Source: CANMXU01 sp052030545
GTDB lineage: Bacteria; Pseudomonadota; Gammaproteobacteria; Enterobacterales; Alteromonadaceae
Direction of reading: 5' to 3'
Assembly: GCF_052030545.1 (NCBI RefSeq)
Contig: NZ_JBPDIH010000002.1
Location: 434,001 to 498,000, forward strand
Length of the DNA stretch: 64,000 bases
Part shown: positions 44,363-53,312 of the stretch, in pieces
How the letters are laid out: each line of letters begins with the position of its first letter
Numbering within the stretch: position 1 is the first letter of the stretch
Translations under genes and position numbers: made by a program
The notes under the pieces: generated by a model
The model's database searches: none
What the model was told of the DNA's origin: nothing
Seen by the model: the letters and a program-made list of their open reading frames with translations, nothing else

Positions 44363-45408
44363 TACTGCTCACCCTTATATTCTCTAACCGTTAAGCCCGC
44401 TCGCATTTTGGTAATGCCGGCAGCCACCACTTTATCGCCAACAGTTAACCCTTTTGACACCAAGGCGTAATTCTCTGCGATACCGCTAACCGCCACCGCC
44501 TGTTGCTTAACCGTTGATGAATTGGCATCAAATAACCAAACAATAAAGCCTGATTTGGCATCGCCCGAAACGGCTGCAAGGGGCACAATCAGCGCTTGCT
44601 CTTTTGGTAAAGACGTTAGCACGGTAACAATCGCTCTTGAGCCTGGCGTAATGTCAGTTTCCTGTGCGTCATTAATCGCAAAGGTAACATTGTAGGTTTG
44701 CGTGATAGGATCTGGCGTTGCTTCATGTTCGACATAGTGAATATCAAACACTTTATTTTTTAGCCCAACCAACTTCGCACTTGCTTGTACTTTTTTATTA
44801 CCGGTATTGGCGGTCATCACTCGCTCTGGCACATCGAATGAAAAATAAAGGCTGGAACGATCTTGCAAAGTGGCTACAGAATTTCCCACCTGTACGTAAC
44901 TGTCATTTTCTTTGTACCGGTCTGAAACAAAAGCATCAAAAGGCGCGGAAACATTGCAATAACTTAAGTCTTGTTTGGCGTTATTAAGGTCAAGTAAGGT
45001 GGTTTCAAATAACGACTCCGCATTGTCTAGAATACTTTGTGATACACCGCCTTTTTTGAATAAAGAACGAATACGCACCAATTCTTTTGCCGCAACATCG
45101 TGTCGTACTTGCCTATCTTTTACTTTACGTTGATATGGCGCAGGATCGATACGCGCTAGTACCTGACCTTTCTTAACTTTTTTACCTTTAACTAAATCGG
45201 TTTCAATTAGGCGTCCTGAAACTTCAAACTTTAATTCAACGGTTTTAACCGCAGAAACAACCGCAGGAAATTCATAAATTTCTTTATTAGGCTGCTCAAT
45301 CACAGAGAAGGTTTGTATCACTAAAGGCGGTTGTTGCTCAGCCGTTGTGACTTCTTCAGAGCATCCCTGAAGAAGTAAAAGTAGACATAAACACTGGCAA
45401 AACTTCAT
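44362..45408 (-). CDS. RND efflux periplasmic adaptor (lipoprotein)
   Basis: The 348-residue membrane-fusion protein begins with a lipoprotein signal (CLLLLLQGC) and shows the lipoyl-type hairpin (VKKGQVLARIDPAPYQRKV), a coiled-coil region and the barrel segment VSAPFDAFVSDRYKENDSYVQVG. It links the RND permease to an outer-membrane channel. ATG 45408 is chosen as the signal-peptide start; the frame extends to 45420. First gene of the pump operon, divergent from the TetR regulator. Confidence 0.92.
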   Translation of the reverse strand: MKFCQCLCLLLLLQGCSEEVTTAEQQPPLVIQTFSVIEQPNKEIYEFPAVVSAVKTVELKFEVSGRLIETDLVKGKKVKKGQVLARIDPAPYQRKVKDRQVRHDVAAKELVRIRSLFKKGGVSQSILDNAESLFETTLLDLNNAKQDLSYCNVSAPFDAFVSDRYKENDSYVQVGNSVATLQDRSSLYFSFDVPERVMTANTGNKKVQASAKLVGLKNKVFDIHYVEHEATPDPITQTYNVTFAINDAQETDITPGSRAIVTVLTSLPKEQALIVPLAAVSGDAKSGFIVWLFDANSSTVKQQAVAVSGIAENYALVSKGLTVGDKVVAAGITKMRAGLTVREYKGEQ

Positions 45409-45435
45409 TGCGGTCTCCATAGCTTTTTATTAATA

Positions 45436-45462
45436 GTTTACACTTTTAGTTAAAGTGTAAAC
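45436..45462. promoter_or_regulatory. 27-bp TetR-type operator palindrome
   Basis: Arms GTTTACACTTT and AAAGTGTAAAC are perfectly complementary around TAGTT. It lies between the divergent pump operon and tetR-like gene, just upstream of the adaptor start, so it is the probable repressor site. A weaker TTTAC/GTAAA dyad follows at about 45481-45497. Confidence 0.7.
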
Positions 45463-45569
45463 AAAATGTAATGTTAACACATTTACGATATATGTAAACC
45501 AATTGTCAAAATTGACGGCATGCAGTACACTCGAGCGTAAGTTATAAGTGTTGCAAAGGATGATCGAGT

Positions 45570-46139
45570 TTGCCTAAAAGTAGAGAAAAAATTTTAGACA
45601 CCGCACAGGAGTGTTTTTTTCAACATGGTTATGCGGCAACTAGCATCGCTATGATAAGTCGTTATGCCAGTATTTCTCGGGTGACGATTCATAAACAGTT
45701 TTCATCGAAAGAAGCATTGTTTCGTGCACTTATTACCGACTTTTTAGTTGATAAAGACGTTCAAATTCAAGAGTACCTCGATAGCGATAAAGATTTTTGG
45801 CAGAGCACCTGCGAATTTCTCACCAAAAGATGTACCGAAGTATTTGAAGACATTCCTAATCCAAGAATTAAAACAGAACTACTGCATGCCGGCCAAACCT
45901 ACTGCGCAGATTTAATTGATGAAAATGAAGGTAAAACCGGTCAAGCAATGCTAATAAAGCTAAAACAAACCGTATCCAGTGGCAGTATTTGTTTAGAAGC
46001 GATTGGATTATCGGTAGAAGAATTTGCCGATAATATTCATAAAGTTGCTGAAGGCATTATGATGTCGACCCTTAAGGATGATCCGCGTGAAGTGATCAAA
46101 ACAACCCTTAACATATACCAAAAAGCGACCCAAGGTTAA
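45570..46139 (+). CDS. TetR-family regulator of the RND pump
   Basis: The 189-residue protein has the TetR HTH at the N-terminus (REKILDTAQECFFQHGYAATSIAMISRYASISRVTIHKQFSSKEALFRALI) and a helical ligand domain with a TetR_C-type pattern. It starts at TTG 45570 with an AAGGA site. Divergent from the efflux genes across a perfect palindrome, so local repression of the pump and itself is the natural inference. Confidence 0.9.
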   Translation: MPKSREKILDTAQECFFQHGYAATSIAMISRYASISRVTIHKQFSSKEALFRALITDFLVDKDVQIQEYLDSDKDFWQSTCEFLTKRCTEVFEDIPNPRIKTELLHAGQTYCADLIDENEGKTGQAMLIKLKQTVSSGSICLEAIGLSVEEFADNIHKVAEGIMMSTLKDDPREVIKTTLNIYQKATQG

Positions 46140-46143
46140 TAAC

Positions 46144-46172
46144 AAAGGCTGCAATTGCAGCCTTTATTTGAA
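46144..46172 (+). terminator. Terminator of the tetR-like gene
   Basis: AAAGGCTGCAATTGCAGCCTTT is a perfect hairpin followed by ATTTG, directly after the TetR stop. Confidence 0.7.
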
Positions 46173-46215
46173 CAATGAATTATAAGACCCTCATTGGTCG
46201 TTATATCGTTAAAAG

Positions 46216-46236
46216 CTTGAAACTTGAAACTTGAAA
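46216..46236 (+). repeat. Tandem heptamer CTTGAAA x3
   Basis: Three exact copies lie end to end just after (downstream on the minus strand of) the SnoaL-like gene. Similar heptamer runs occur at 21739 and 41257. Confidence 0.65.
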
Positions 46237-47097
46237 CTAAAAGTTAAACTTGCCGTTATTGTTTTGCCAGGCACTGCGCGGCAAAATTTCTTCAATAGTA
46301 TCCCAATGCTCAACAACCTTGCCGTTTGCTAAACGAAATAAGTCATAAAAAGCGACATCTTTATTCATAAATACGCCTTCACTAACAGCCAAAACAAAGT
46401 TTCCTTGTCCTAACACTTTATGGTTGGTTTTATAAATCATTGGCATACCTTGCTCTGCCAAGGCAGTAAGTGCTTTGCCTAAGCCAGTTAAGCCATCAGC
46501 TACATGTGGGTTATGTTGCAGGTAATCACTGTCTTTTGCATCAATGAACTGGCCAATTTTTGCCATGTCGCCTTTAATAAATATGCTCTCGATCATGTCT
46601 GCCACAATCGCTTTATTTTGTGCTGTTTTGTCTAAATCAGTGATTTGTGTTGTACCGTCAAACTGCGTTCGCCCACTGGCGTTAGCGGGTGCAATGGCTT
46701 GTAAATTGTCCCAATGCTCAACAATTTTTCCGCTTTCAAAACGAAAAATATCAAAACCTGCTTTAGGTCCAAAAAAGTTATATTCGGTGTGTAACACGAC
46801 ATAGTCGCCATCTTGAAAAGCACGCTTTACTTGCGCTTTCGCACTACCCTGGGGTAATTGTTGCATTACTGCACCAAACCCTGCCAACCCGTCAGCAACG
46901 CTTAAATTATGCTGAATATATTTTTCAGGATTAATATAGCCAATCGCCTTAGCATCGCCAGTTTCAATACTCGAAATTACTGCAATCGCTTTGTCTTTAT
47001 TTGACAGTATTGGTGTGTCTGTACTTGCACACGATGCAACACCAACAACACTTGCAGCCATTAAGGTACGATTAATTAATTTAGTGATTTTATTCAT
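46237..47097 (-). CDS. Two-domain SnoaL/NTF2-like lipoprotein
   Basis: The 286-residue protein has a lipoprotein signal (MAASVVGVASC). Two NTF2/SnoaL-like repeats follow, each with IG.I....Y.QHN..VADGL.G, a helix, then a strand and GKIVEHWD. ATG 47097 has an AGGAGA site; the frame is open to 47127. The fold forms a small hydrophobic cavity used by ester cyclases and isomerases, but no catalytic role can be set. It is on the same strand as, and downstream of, the AraC-type gene at 47217. Confidence 0.8.
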   Translation of the reverse strand: MNKITKLINRTLMAASVVGVASCASTDTPILSNKDKAIAVISSIETGDAKAIGYINPEKYIQHNLSVADGLAGFGAVMQQLPQGSAKAQVKRAFQDGDYVVLHTEYNFFGPKAGFDIFRFESGKIVEHWDNLQAIAPANASGRTQFDGTTQITDLDKTAQNKAIVADMIESIFIKGDMAKIGQFIDAKDSDYLQHNPHVADGLTGLGKALTALAEQGMPMIYKTNHKVLGQGNFVLAVSEGVFMNKDVAFYDLFRLANGKVVEHWDTIEEILPRSAWQNNNGKFNF

Positions 47098-47216
47098 AGT
47101 TATGCTCTCCTGTTTTAATAACAACAATCATAAGCGACTGCTGAAAAATTAAGCAGAGTGTATTTAGGTCTAAAAATGGTAAATGTCGAACAGCTAAACG
47201 TTAGCTTAGCGATGAC

Positions 47217-48095
47217 TTACCTCAGTTCACGGTGCTTTTTAACAAACTGGCTAGGGGTAAGTGAGGTATGTTTTTTAAAGTATTTAACAAAATTACTGGC
47301 ATCATCAAAACAAAAATCGGTTGCCATTTGCTGCGTAGTGACATTGCTAACAAACAATCGCCGCTTAATTTCAACAATCGTATGCGCATCAATTAACTGT
47401 TTGGCGGTTAAATTTGTGCTCACCTTACACAACATATTTAAGGTTTTGTAGGTGGTATGAATATTATTGGCGTACCAGTTTGCATCTCTTATGGTATGAA
47501 AATGAGCAAACAACAAGGTAATGAATTTAGCAAACTTTACACTTTGTTGCTGCGAGATTTTATCTTGCGTCGATTCAGGCCTTAAACGATGTAAAAACAA
47601 AGATAACGCCGAAAATAAATACATAACAATTAATGGATCTGTTTGCTTTGCCTGACGCTCAGTAATAATTTCCCCGATCATATTTTGCACGCGCTTATTG
47701 TCACTTTCATCAAGTGCTAAATAAGGGCTATAGTCAATGTTTAAGTGAGTTGGCGTGTAATTAGGTAAGCGCATATTAACATGTACTTGATCTAAAAATG
47801 CTTGGGTAAAAATAAGCATTTTCCCTTGCGGTTTTTGGGAAAAGTCAAAGGCGTGAACCTGCTCAGGTTGAAGAAAAATAAATGAGCCAGCACAATAATT
47901 ATAATGAACAAAATCAACCATGTGCTTACCACAGCCTTGTTCAATATAAATTAAATTATAAAACTTTACACGATGCGGCTGCTCAGGATCATTTAGACAA
48001 AACCCCTGACGATACATTTTTTCAAGTTCAACCACTTCAAAGTCACCTTTACCGGGCTGAAACTCAATATCAGGTATCTGCATAATGTTAACCAT
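47217..48095 (-). CDS. AraC-family regulator
   Basis: The protein has about 292 residues with an N-terminal cupin-type arm (HMVDFVHYNYCAGSFIFLQPEQVHAFDF) and a C-terminal AraC HTH pair ending MATDFCFDDASNFVKYFKKHTSLTPSQFVKK. The exact start is uncertain (ATG 48095 or 48083). It is divergent from the GH50 agarase gene with a TTGTTAA-rich region between, so it may regulate the agarase and/or the SnoaL-like gene. Confidence 0.85.
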   Translation of the reverse strand: MVNIMQIPDIEFQPGKGDFEVVELEKMYRQGFCLNDPEQPHRVKFYNLIYIEQGCGKHMVDFVHYNYCAGSFIFLQPEQVHAFDFSQKPQGKMLIFTQAFLDQVHVNMRLPNYTPTHLNIDYSPYLALDESDNKRVQNMIGEIITERQAKQTDPLIVMYLFSALSLFLHRLRPESTQDKISQQQSVKFAKFITLLFAHFHTIRDANWYANNIHTTYKTLNMLCKVSTNLTAKQLIDAHTIVEIKRRLFVSNVTTQQMATDFCFDDASNFVKYFKKHTSLTPSQFVKKHRELR

Positions 48096-48222
48096 AGATA
48101 ACAACACTTAATACAGTTTAATTAAAGCCTCTAAAGAAACAAGCGGCATTACTTAAAACTAGCGATGATATTTATCCAATAACCTTATTAATCATCATTA
48201 CCCTATTCATCAAACTAGATAC

Positions 48223-48257
48223 TTGTTAACACTTTGTTAATAGTATATTGTTAACAA
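48223..48257. promoter_or_regulatory. Three TTGTTAA motifs between araC-type gene and agarase
   Basis: TTGTTAA starts at 48223, 48234 and 48248; the last is part of the palindrome TTGTTAACAA. Spacings of 11 and 14 bp put the sites on nearly the same face of the helix. This is a candidate operator array in the divergent region. Confidence 0.4.
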
Positions 48258-48302
48258 ATCACCATTAAACCACAGTAATAGCACACTATAAAAGGGTTGA
48301 TT

Positions 48303-50651
48303 ATGACAACGGCTTACCTTAAAAATATTAAGTACGCGTTAGCAATAACCTCTGCTTCGTTACTTATATCAGCATGTACACTCGATAAAAATGCTAACCA
48401 TAAAGCGAAACAAGATAGCGCATTAGATGCGTTTGCCAATGAGCAAGTACTCACCACCTTAGTTGATTTTGACGATAGTAATGAACAAGGTTGGCTTAGT
48501 AACGCAGGCACGACTAGCAAACAAGTTGCTGATGCAGGCAATCAAAAGCTTGCGGTTAACTTTTTATCTTCGCATAACCAAGCAAAGCTACAGATCAAAC
48601 CTGAATCCCCTTGGAATTTTGCTCAATATCAACACTACAACCTTGCCTTTGATGTGCAAAATACCAGTGATGAGTCGGCGCATGTCTATTTAGCGTTAAC
48701 CAACCCTAAAGGCGAATTACAGAGTCGCTCAATTAGTTTACCGGCAAGCTTTAATGGCACGGTTTATTTTCCATTACACGGTCAAGAGTCTGATACCGAA
48801 ACAGGCTTATGGGGTGACGCGCCACCGTGGAAAACTGACGATCAATTAATGGTCTGGCGTTCATGGCGAGACGATCGTATCGATTTATCAAGCGTTGAAT
48901 CATTAACTTTTTTCACCATTGGCAATTTATCTGATAAGTCGATTACCTTAGACAATATTCGTTTGCGTAAAAATCCTGAATCCGATCCAAACTGGATGGT
49001 CGCTGTTGTCGATAAATACGGACAAAATGCCAAAAAAGACGTTGCCTTAAATGTAAGTTCCGACGCTGAGCTAAAAGCGGCTGCTGAACAAGAGCTTGCT
49101 GCCTTAGCAAAATCAACCGGCATGCCTGATCGTTCAAAATTTGGTGGTTATACCAAAGGCCCTAAATTAAAGGCTACCGGTTATTTTCGTACCGAAAAAG
49201 TTGACGGCAAATGGTGGATGGTCGACCCAGAAGGTTATGTCTTTTTCTCACATGGTCCTGCGAACGTACGTATGGCGAACATGACGACAATTACTGGCGT
49301 TGATTTTCACGACGCTTCAATTCGCGTTAGACACAGCGATGAAGTCACCCCAGAAGATTCTATGGGCATCGTAAAAATTCCTGATGCTGCACGAGAAACA
49401 CGCTACATAGCCTCAGAACTTCGACATAACATGTTTCAATGGCTTCCGTCATACGATGACCCACTTGCCGAACATTACAGCTACCGTCGTTCAACCCATA
49501 AAGGTGCTTTACCTCATGGTGAAACCTATAGCTTTTATCGTGCAAATTTAGAACGTCGCTACGGCGAAACGTCGCCATTATCTTATGTCAAAAAATGGCA
49601 TGAAGTGACCATGCAACGCATGAAAGATTGGGGTTTTACGTCGTTTGGTAACTGGGTAGATCCTGCTTTTTATCAAGCAGATCAAGTACCGTATTTTGCT
49701 AATGGCTGGATCATAGGTGACTTTAAAACGCTGTCGGGCCATACCAACCACTGGGGTTTAATGCCCGATCCCTACGATCCTGTATTTTCTGAACGCGCCA
49801 AAGCAACCATAGATGTTATTGCCAAAAATATTCAATCGTCGCCTTGGTGTGTAGGTATCTTTATTGATAATGAAAAAAGCTGGGGTGAACGTGAAGGCAC
49901 GGTGGAGCAACGTTATGGCGTAATTTTAGATGCCCTTTCAAAACCCAGCCAACAAAGCCCAGCAAAAGCGGCATTTGCTAAGCATCTAAAATCAAAATAT
50001 CGCACAATAGAAGCGCTTAACAATGCTTGGCAAACCGATATTAATAATTGGCACAGCTTTAACAATGGCGTGACCTTTGAGCGCTATAATAACGCACACA
50101 TTAAAGACATTTCTGACATGTTAAAAATGTTAGGTGAGCAATACTTTACCGTGGTGCACAATACCTTAGAAGCCGCGTTACCAAACCATTTATACATGGG
50201 TGCTCGTATGGCCAACTGGGGCATGCCTGACGAAATTATCGAAGCTTCGGTTACATATTCAGATGTACTTAGTTTTAATATTTATGAAGAAGGTGTTCAA
50301 GATCACTATTGGCAATTTTTAGAAGAAGTCGACTTGCCAGTGACAATTGGCGAATTCCATATTGGCACAGCAACCGACTCAGGTTTATATAATCCAGGTA
50401 TAGTACATGCAGCCAATCAAACCGACCGTGCGAACATGTATAAAACCTATATGGAAAGCGTGATAAACAAGCCTTATATGGTAGGTGCCCATTGGTTTCA
50501 ATACATTGACGAACCGATTTCTGGACGCTCGTTTGATGGTGAAAATGCCAACATTGGTTTTGTCACCGTTGCCGACATTCCCTACCCTGAGCTTATTTCA
50601 GCGGTAAAAGAAGTCACTAGCACCATGTACCAAAAGCGTTTAGCAAAATAG
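48303..50651 (+). CDS. GH50 beta-agarase (lipoprotein)
   Basis: The 782-residue protein has a lipoprotein signal (SASLLISAC-TL), a carbohydrate-binding-like N-terminal domain (about 50-230), and the GH50 catalytic barrel. The barrel includes DGKWWMVDPEGYVFFSHGPANVR, FGNWVDPAFY, the acid-base in IFIDNEKSWGERE and the nucleophile in VTIGEFHIGTATDSGLY. Members cleave agarose to neoagaro-oligosaccharides, mainly neoagarobiose. It is anchored in a membrane and probably faces the periplasm or cell surface. The symbol is left empty because several GH50 paralogues exist. Confidence 0.92.
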   Translation: MTTAYLKNIKYALAITSASLLISACTLDKNANHKAKQDSALDAFANEQVLTTLVDFDDSNEQGWLSNAGTTSKQVADAGNQKLAVNFLSSHNQAKLQIKPESPWNFAQYQHYNLAFDVQNTSDESAHVYLALTNPKGELQSRSISLPASFNGTVYFPLHGQESDTETGLWGDAPPWKTDDQLMVWRSWRDDRIDLSSVESLTFFTIGNLSDKSITLDNIRLRKNPESDPNWMVAVVDKYGQNAKKDVALNVSSDAELKAAAEQELAALAKSTGMPDRSKFGGYTKGPKLKATGYFRTEKVDGKWWMVDPEGYVFFSHGPANVRMANMTTITGVDFHDASIRVRHSDEVTPEDSMGIVKIPDAARETRYIASELRHNMFQWLPSYDDPLAEHYSYRRSTHKGALPHGETYSFYRANLERRYGETSPLSYVKKWHEVTMQRMKDWGFTSFGNWVDPAFYQADQVPYFANGWIIGDFKTLSGHTNHWGLMPDPYDPVFSERAKATIDVIAKNIQSSPWCVGIFIDNEKSWGEREGTVEQRYGVILDALSKPSQQSPAKAAFAKHLKSKYRTIEALNNAWQTDINNWHSFNNGVTFERYNNAHIKDISDMLKMLGEQYFTVVHNTLEAALPNHLYMGARMANWGMPDEIIEASVTYSDVLSFNIYEEGVQDHYWQFLEEVDLPVTIGEFHIGTATDSGLYNPGIVHAANQTDRANMYKTYMESVINKPYMVGAHWFQYIDEPISGRSFDGENANIGFVTVADIPYPELISAVKEVTSTMYQKRLAK

Positions 50652-50675
50652 TACTTAGCAGTGTAAAACGACAAA

Positions 50676-50716
50676 GTAGTAAAGCAAGTGAGTAAGTTTA
50701 CCACTTGCATTACTAC
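50676..50716. terminator. Hairpin after the agarase gene
   Basis: GTAGTAAAGCAAGTG pairs with CACTTGCATTACTAC (one internal mismatch) around an 11-base loop. There is no immediate T run. Confidence 0.5.
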
Positions 50717-50729
50717 CACTTAATACACT

Positions 50730-50756
50730 TTTTTAACCTAGCAGATAAAGCTAGGT
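50730..50756 (-). terminator. Terminator of olsF
   Basis: On the minus strand, ACCTAGC pairs with GCTAGGT and is followed by TAAAAAAG on that strand's reading. The left arm includes the olsF stop codon. Confidence 0.45.
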
Positions 50757-52478
50757 GTCATTGCTCTTATGAATCTCGATGTAACGCTGACGTTTCTTAG
50801 GTAAAAGCTTGTCTAAATCTACCACCACTAAACCGTCGATACAGTCATTAAAATCAGGGTCGATATTAAACGCAGAAAAACTGACGCCATTTTCCTCACA
50901 TAACGATGAATATTGCTTGTATAAAGTCGGCACACTCACGCCAAAATTAGCGAGCAGGTGTTTTAAGGTGGTGAAATCTTTGTCTTTATCATTGCCTTTA
51001 AATGCCCCTAGAAATTGGTCTTTGTCTTTATCGTCGAGTAAAAAAGGCGTTTTAGCTTGCGCTAACAACTGTTGGCTTGGAAAGTAGTGTAAATAATATT
51101 GAATGAGCAAGTTTTTTGCTGCTGTTGGCATGGTATTACTAATACTGACCGGACCATACAAATAGCGATATTGTGGGTGTTTAGCGACAAAGGCACCAAT
51201 GCCAACCCATAAGTAATCTAAGCTGCGTTTGCCCCAATATCTGGGTTGCACAAAACTGCGGCCAAGCTCTAAGCCTTGTTCAAATATTGGCGCCATGTCG
51301 GCTTGATAATCAAATAAGGTATCTGTGTAGAGTCCTTGTGATTGCTCACTTTGTTGCAGCTTTTTGGTTTCGCCAAAGCGATACGCTCCGACAATTTCAA
51401 GCTCGCTTTCATCCCATAAAATGAGGTGTAAATAATCAAGATCGTAACCGTCAACATCGCGGCGTCGACCTGTGCCTTCACCTACTAGTCGAAAAGCCAC
51501 TTCTCGTAAGCGGCCAATCTCTCGCATTATCGGCGAGCTGTCTTGTTGGCGGTACAATAAAATAATTTTACCATCAGCCGTTTTACCCAGTTGTTCACAT
51601 GCCTTTATCGCACTGCGTAACTCCGCTCTATTTTCAGGATGTGCAATAGCTTTTTCCGTTTTTAATATTTCCGCTTTGTTTCGGGCAATATTATAAAGGT
51701 GCTTTTTAAATAATTTTACTTTGCTCGCTTTTGGCACATCAAGCGTGTCGTAATGCTCAAACGGGATCACATCACCAATTTTAATGTTCAAACGCTTATG
51801 TGCTTGTTTGAACATTTCTTTTACTAAAAACAGCGTTGATAACGGTTTATACACTGCCGATATCGCATAAAAGAATGCGGAGTTTCGAGCATCAACAAAT
51901 ACCGGTAAAATAGGTGATTGTGTCGAACTGGCAAAGTTTAAAAAGCCCTTATGCCAACTGCCGTCGCGAATACCACTTGGGCTGATACGAGACACTTCAC
52001 CGGCAGGGAATATAATCACCACACCTTCATTATTTAAGTGCTGATAAATCGCATCGATGTTCTTTTTCGCAGTATTGCCATTCATATTATTAACCGGCAA
52101 TAAAATAGAGTGCAGTGGTTTAACATTCATTAATACGTCGTTAGCAACCACTTTAAAGTCGGGTCTAACTTCACTTATGAGTTTGATCAAAGCAACCCCA
52201 TCTAAAGTGCCAATGGGATGATTAGCAATAATCACTACCCTGCCCGTTGGCGGTATTTTTTCTCGATCGCGATCACTAATGCAGTAACCAAAATCGAAGT
52301 GATCTAAAATTGCTTCAGCAAAGTCTGACCCCTTGGCATAAGGGTATTGTTTTTCAATGTTCACCAATTCTTTTTCATGTAACAAATAGCGCAAAATATT
52401 GCGAATACTTTTGCCCATTAACGATTGGTGATTTATTTTCGGCAAGCTGTTATTTACCATTTGATCAACACTGAACAT
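50751..52478 (-). CDS. olsF: Bifunctional ornithine lipid synthase (OlsF-type)
   Basis: The 575-residue protein joins a PlsC-type O-acyltransferase (about 1-280: the HPIGTLDG motif, FPAGEVSRISPSG) to a C-terminal hemolysin-like N-acyltransferase of the OlsB type (about 310-575: REIGRLREVAFRLVGEGTGRRRDVDGYDLDYLHLILWD, ELGRSFVQPRYWGKRSLDYLW). This order is that of OlsF, which makes ornithine lipids from ornithine and two acyl-ACPs. ATG 52478 is chosen (AGG upstream); the frame is open to TTG 52517. Acts at the inner membrane. The phosphorus-free lipid may help under phosphate limitation. Confidence 0.85.
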   Translation of the reverse strand: MFSVDQMVNNSLPKINHQSLMGKSIRNILRYLLHEKELVNIEKQYPYAKGSDFAEAILDHFDFGYCISDRDREKIPPTGRVVIIANHPIGTLDGVALIKLISEVRPDFKVVANDVLMNVKPLHSILLPVNNMNGNTAKKNIDAIYQHLNNEGVVIIFPAGEVSRISPSGIRDGSWHKGFLNFASSTQSPILPVFVDARNSAFFYAISAVYKPLSTLFLVKEMFKQAHKRLNIKIGDVIPFEHYDTLDVPKASKVKLFKKHLYNIARNKAEILKTEKAIAHPENRAELRSAIKACEQLGKTADGKIILLYRQQDSSPIMREIGRLREVAFRLVGEGTGRRRDVDGYDLDYLHLILWDESELEIVGAYRFGETKKLQQSEQSQGLYTDTLFDYQADMAPIFEQGLELGRSFVQPRYWGKRSLDYLWVGIGAFVAKHPQYRYLYGPVSISNTMPTAAKNLLIQYYLHYFPSQQLLAQAKTPFLLDDKDKDQFLGAFKGNDKDKDFTTLKHLLANFGVSVPTLYKQYSSLCEENGVSFSAFNIDPDFNDCIDGLVVVDLDKLLPKKRQRYIEIHKSNDT

Positions 52479-52562
52479 ATTCTGCCTATTGCTAAATAGA
52501 TAAGTAATTGGCTTCAATATAGGTCAATAAGATGGCTAATATTTGACGCTTTAGTGACAGCT

Positions 52563-53312
52563 TTATGACAGCTGAAGGTGGTTTTTTATTTGCGCGATCA
52601 CCCAATGAGGATCGTCTAAAGGCAAATCATGTCCAGCACTGGCATGTACCAATAATGTCGCTTGGTAATGTCGAGCTAAATCAATGCTTGCTTGCGTATT
52701 CACTAAACGGTCGTTGTTGCTAGTTAATATTAATACTTGCACATTCTGCAAATTATTAGCACGAAATCGTGCTGCCGCGATTAACTGGCGTATTAGGTTT
52801 GCGGCGCGTGTGGTATTTATTTCGCGATAAATGCTCCACGCTTGTAAAATTGCTTGGTTTTGTTTAGAGCTTTTATTTGAACACACCTTTAAAACTAAAG
52901 CTTCCATTGCACTGGCAGAGCGACAACTTAATATTGCGGCGCTTAACCGAGCAATAGCGTTAAACTTAATTCGTTTATGCCAAGCGGTTAGGTTTGCAGC
53001 ACTGCTATTGATTAAAGTCATTGACGCAATTTCGTCGGGGTATCGCTGCGCCCAATCAATTGCCACCATGCCCCCTAAACTTAAAGCAACCAAATGAAGC
53101 TTTTCTTTAGGCGCTGTTATCTGCGCTCGGCAGTGCTGAGTATATTGCCCAATAGTTAGCGGGCTTGTTGAATGGCTAAATTCACCATTGCCTAAGGTAT
53201 CAATCGCGCTCACTTTATCACCATCAAAAAATTGCTGAAATAAGGTCAGAAAACTTCCCCAATGGCGCTTATCTCTACCTAAGCCACGCAGTAAAATCCA
53301 ATGTTTATTCAT
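52563..53312 (-). CDS. Alpha/beta hydrolase (BioH/esterase-like)
   Basis: The 249-residue cytosolic hydrolase has LLRGLGRDKRHWGSF (oxyanion loop region), the nucleophile elbow ALSLGGMVAIDWA, the acid in TSNNDRLVN and the histidine in SAGHDLPLDDP. Its start overlaps the M14 peptidase stop by one base (TGATG). Substrate not evident; the operon with an M14 peptidase and a LpxH-like phosphoesterase suggests envelope or peptide metabolism. Confidence 0.83.
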   Translation of the reverse strand: MNKHWILLRGLGRDKRHWGSFLTLFQQFFDGDKVSAIDTLGNGEFSHSTSPLTIGQYTQHCRAQITAPKEKLHLVALSLGGMVAIDWAQRYPDEIASMTLINSSAANLTAWHKRIKFNAIARLSAAILSCRSASAMEALVLKVCSNKSSKQNQAILQAWSIYREINTTRAANLIRQLIAAARFRANNLQNVQVLILTSNNDRLVNTQASIDLARHYQATLLVHASAGHDLPLDDPHWVIAQIKNHLQLS

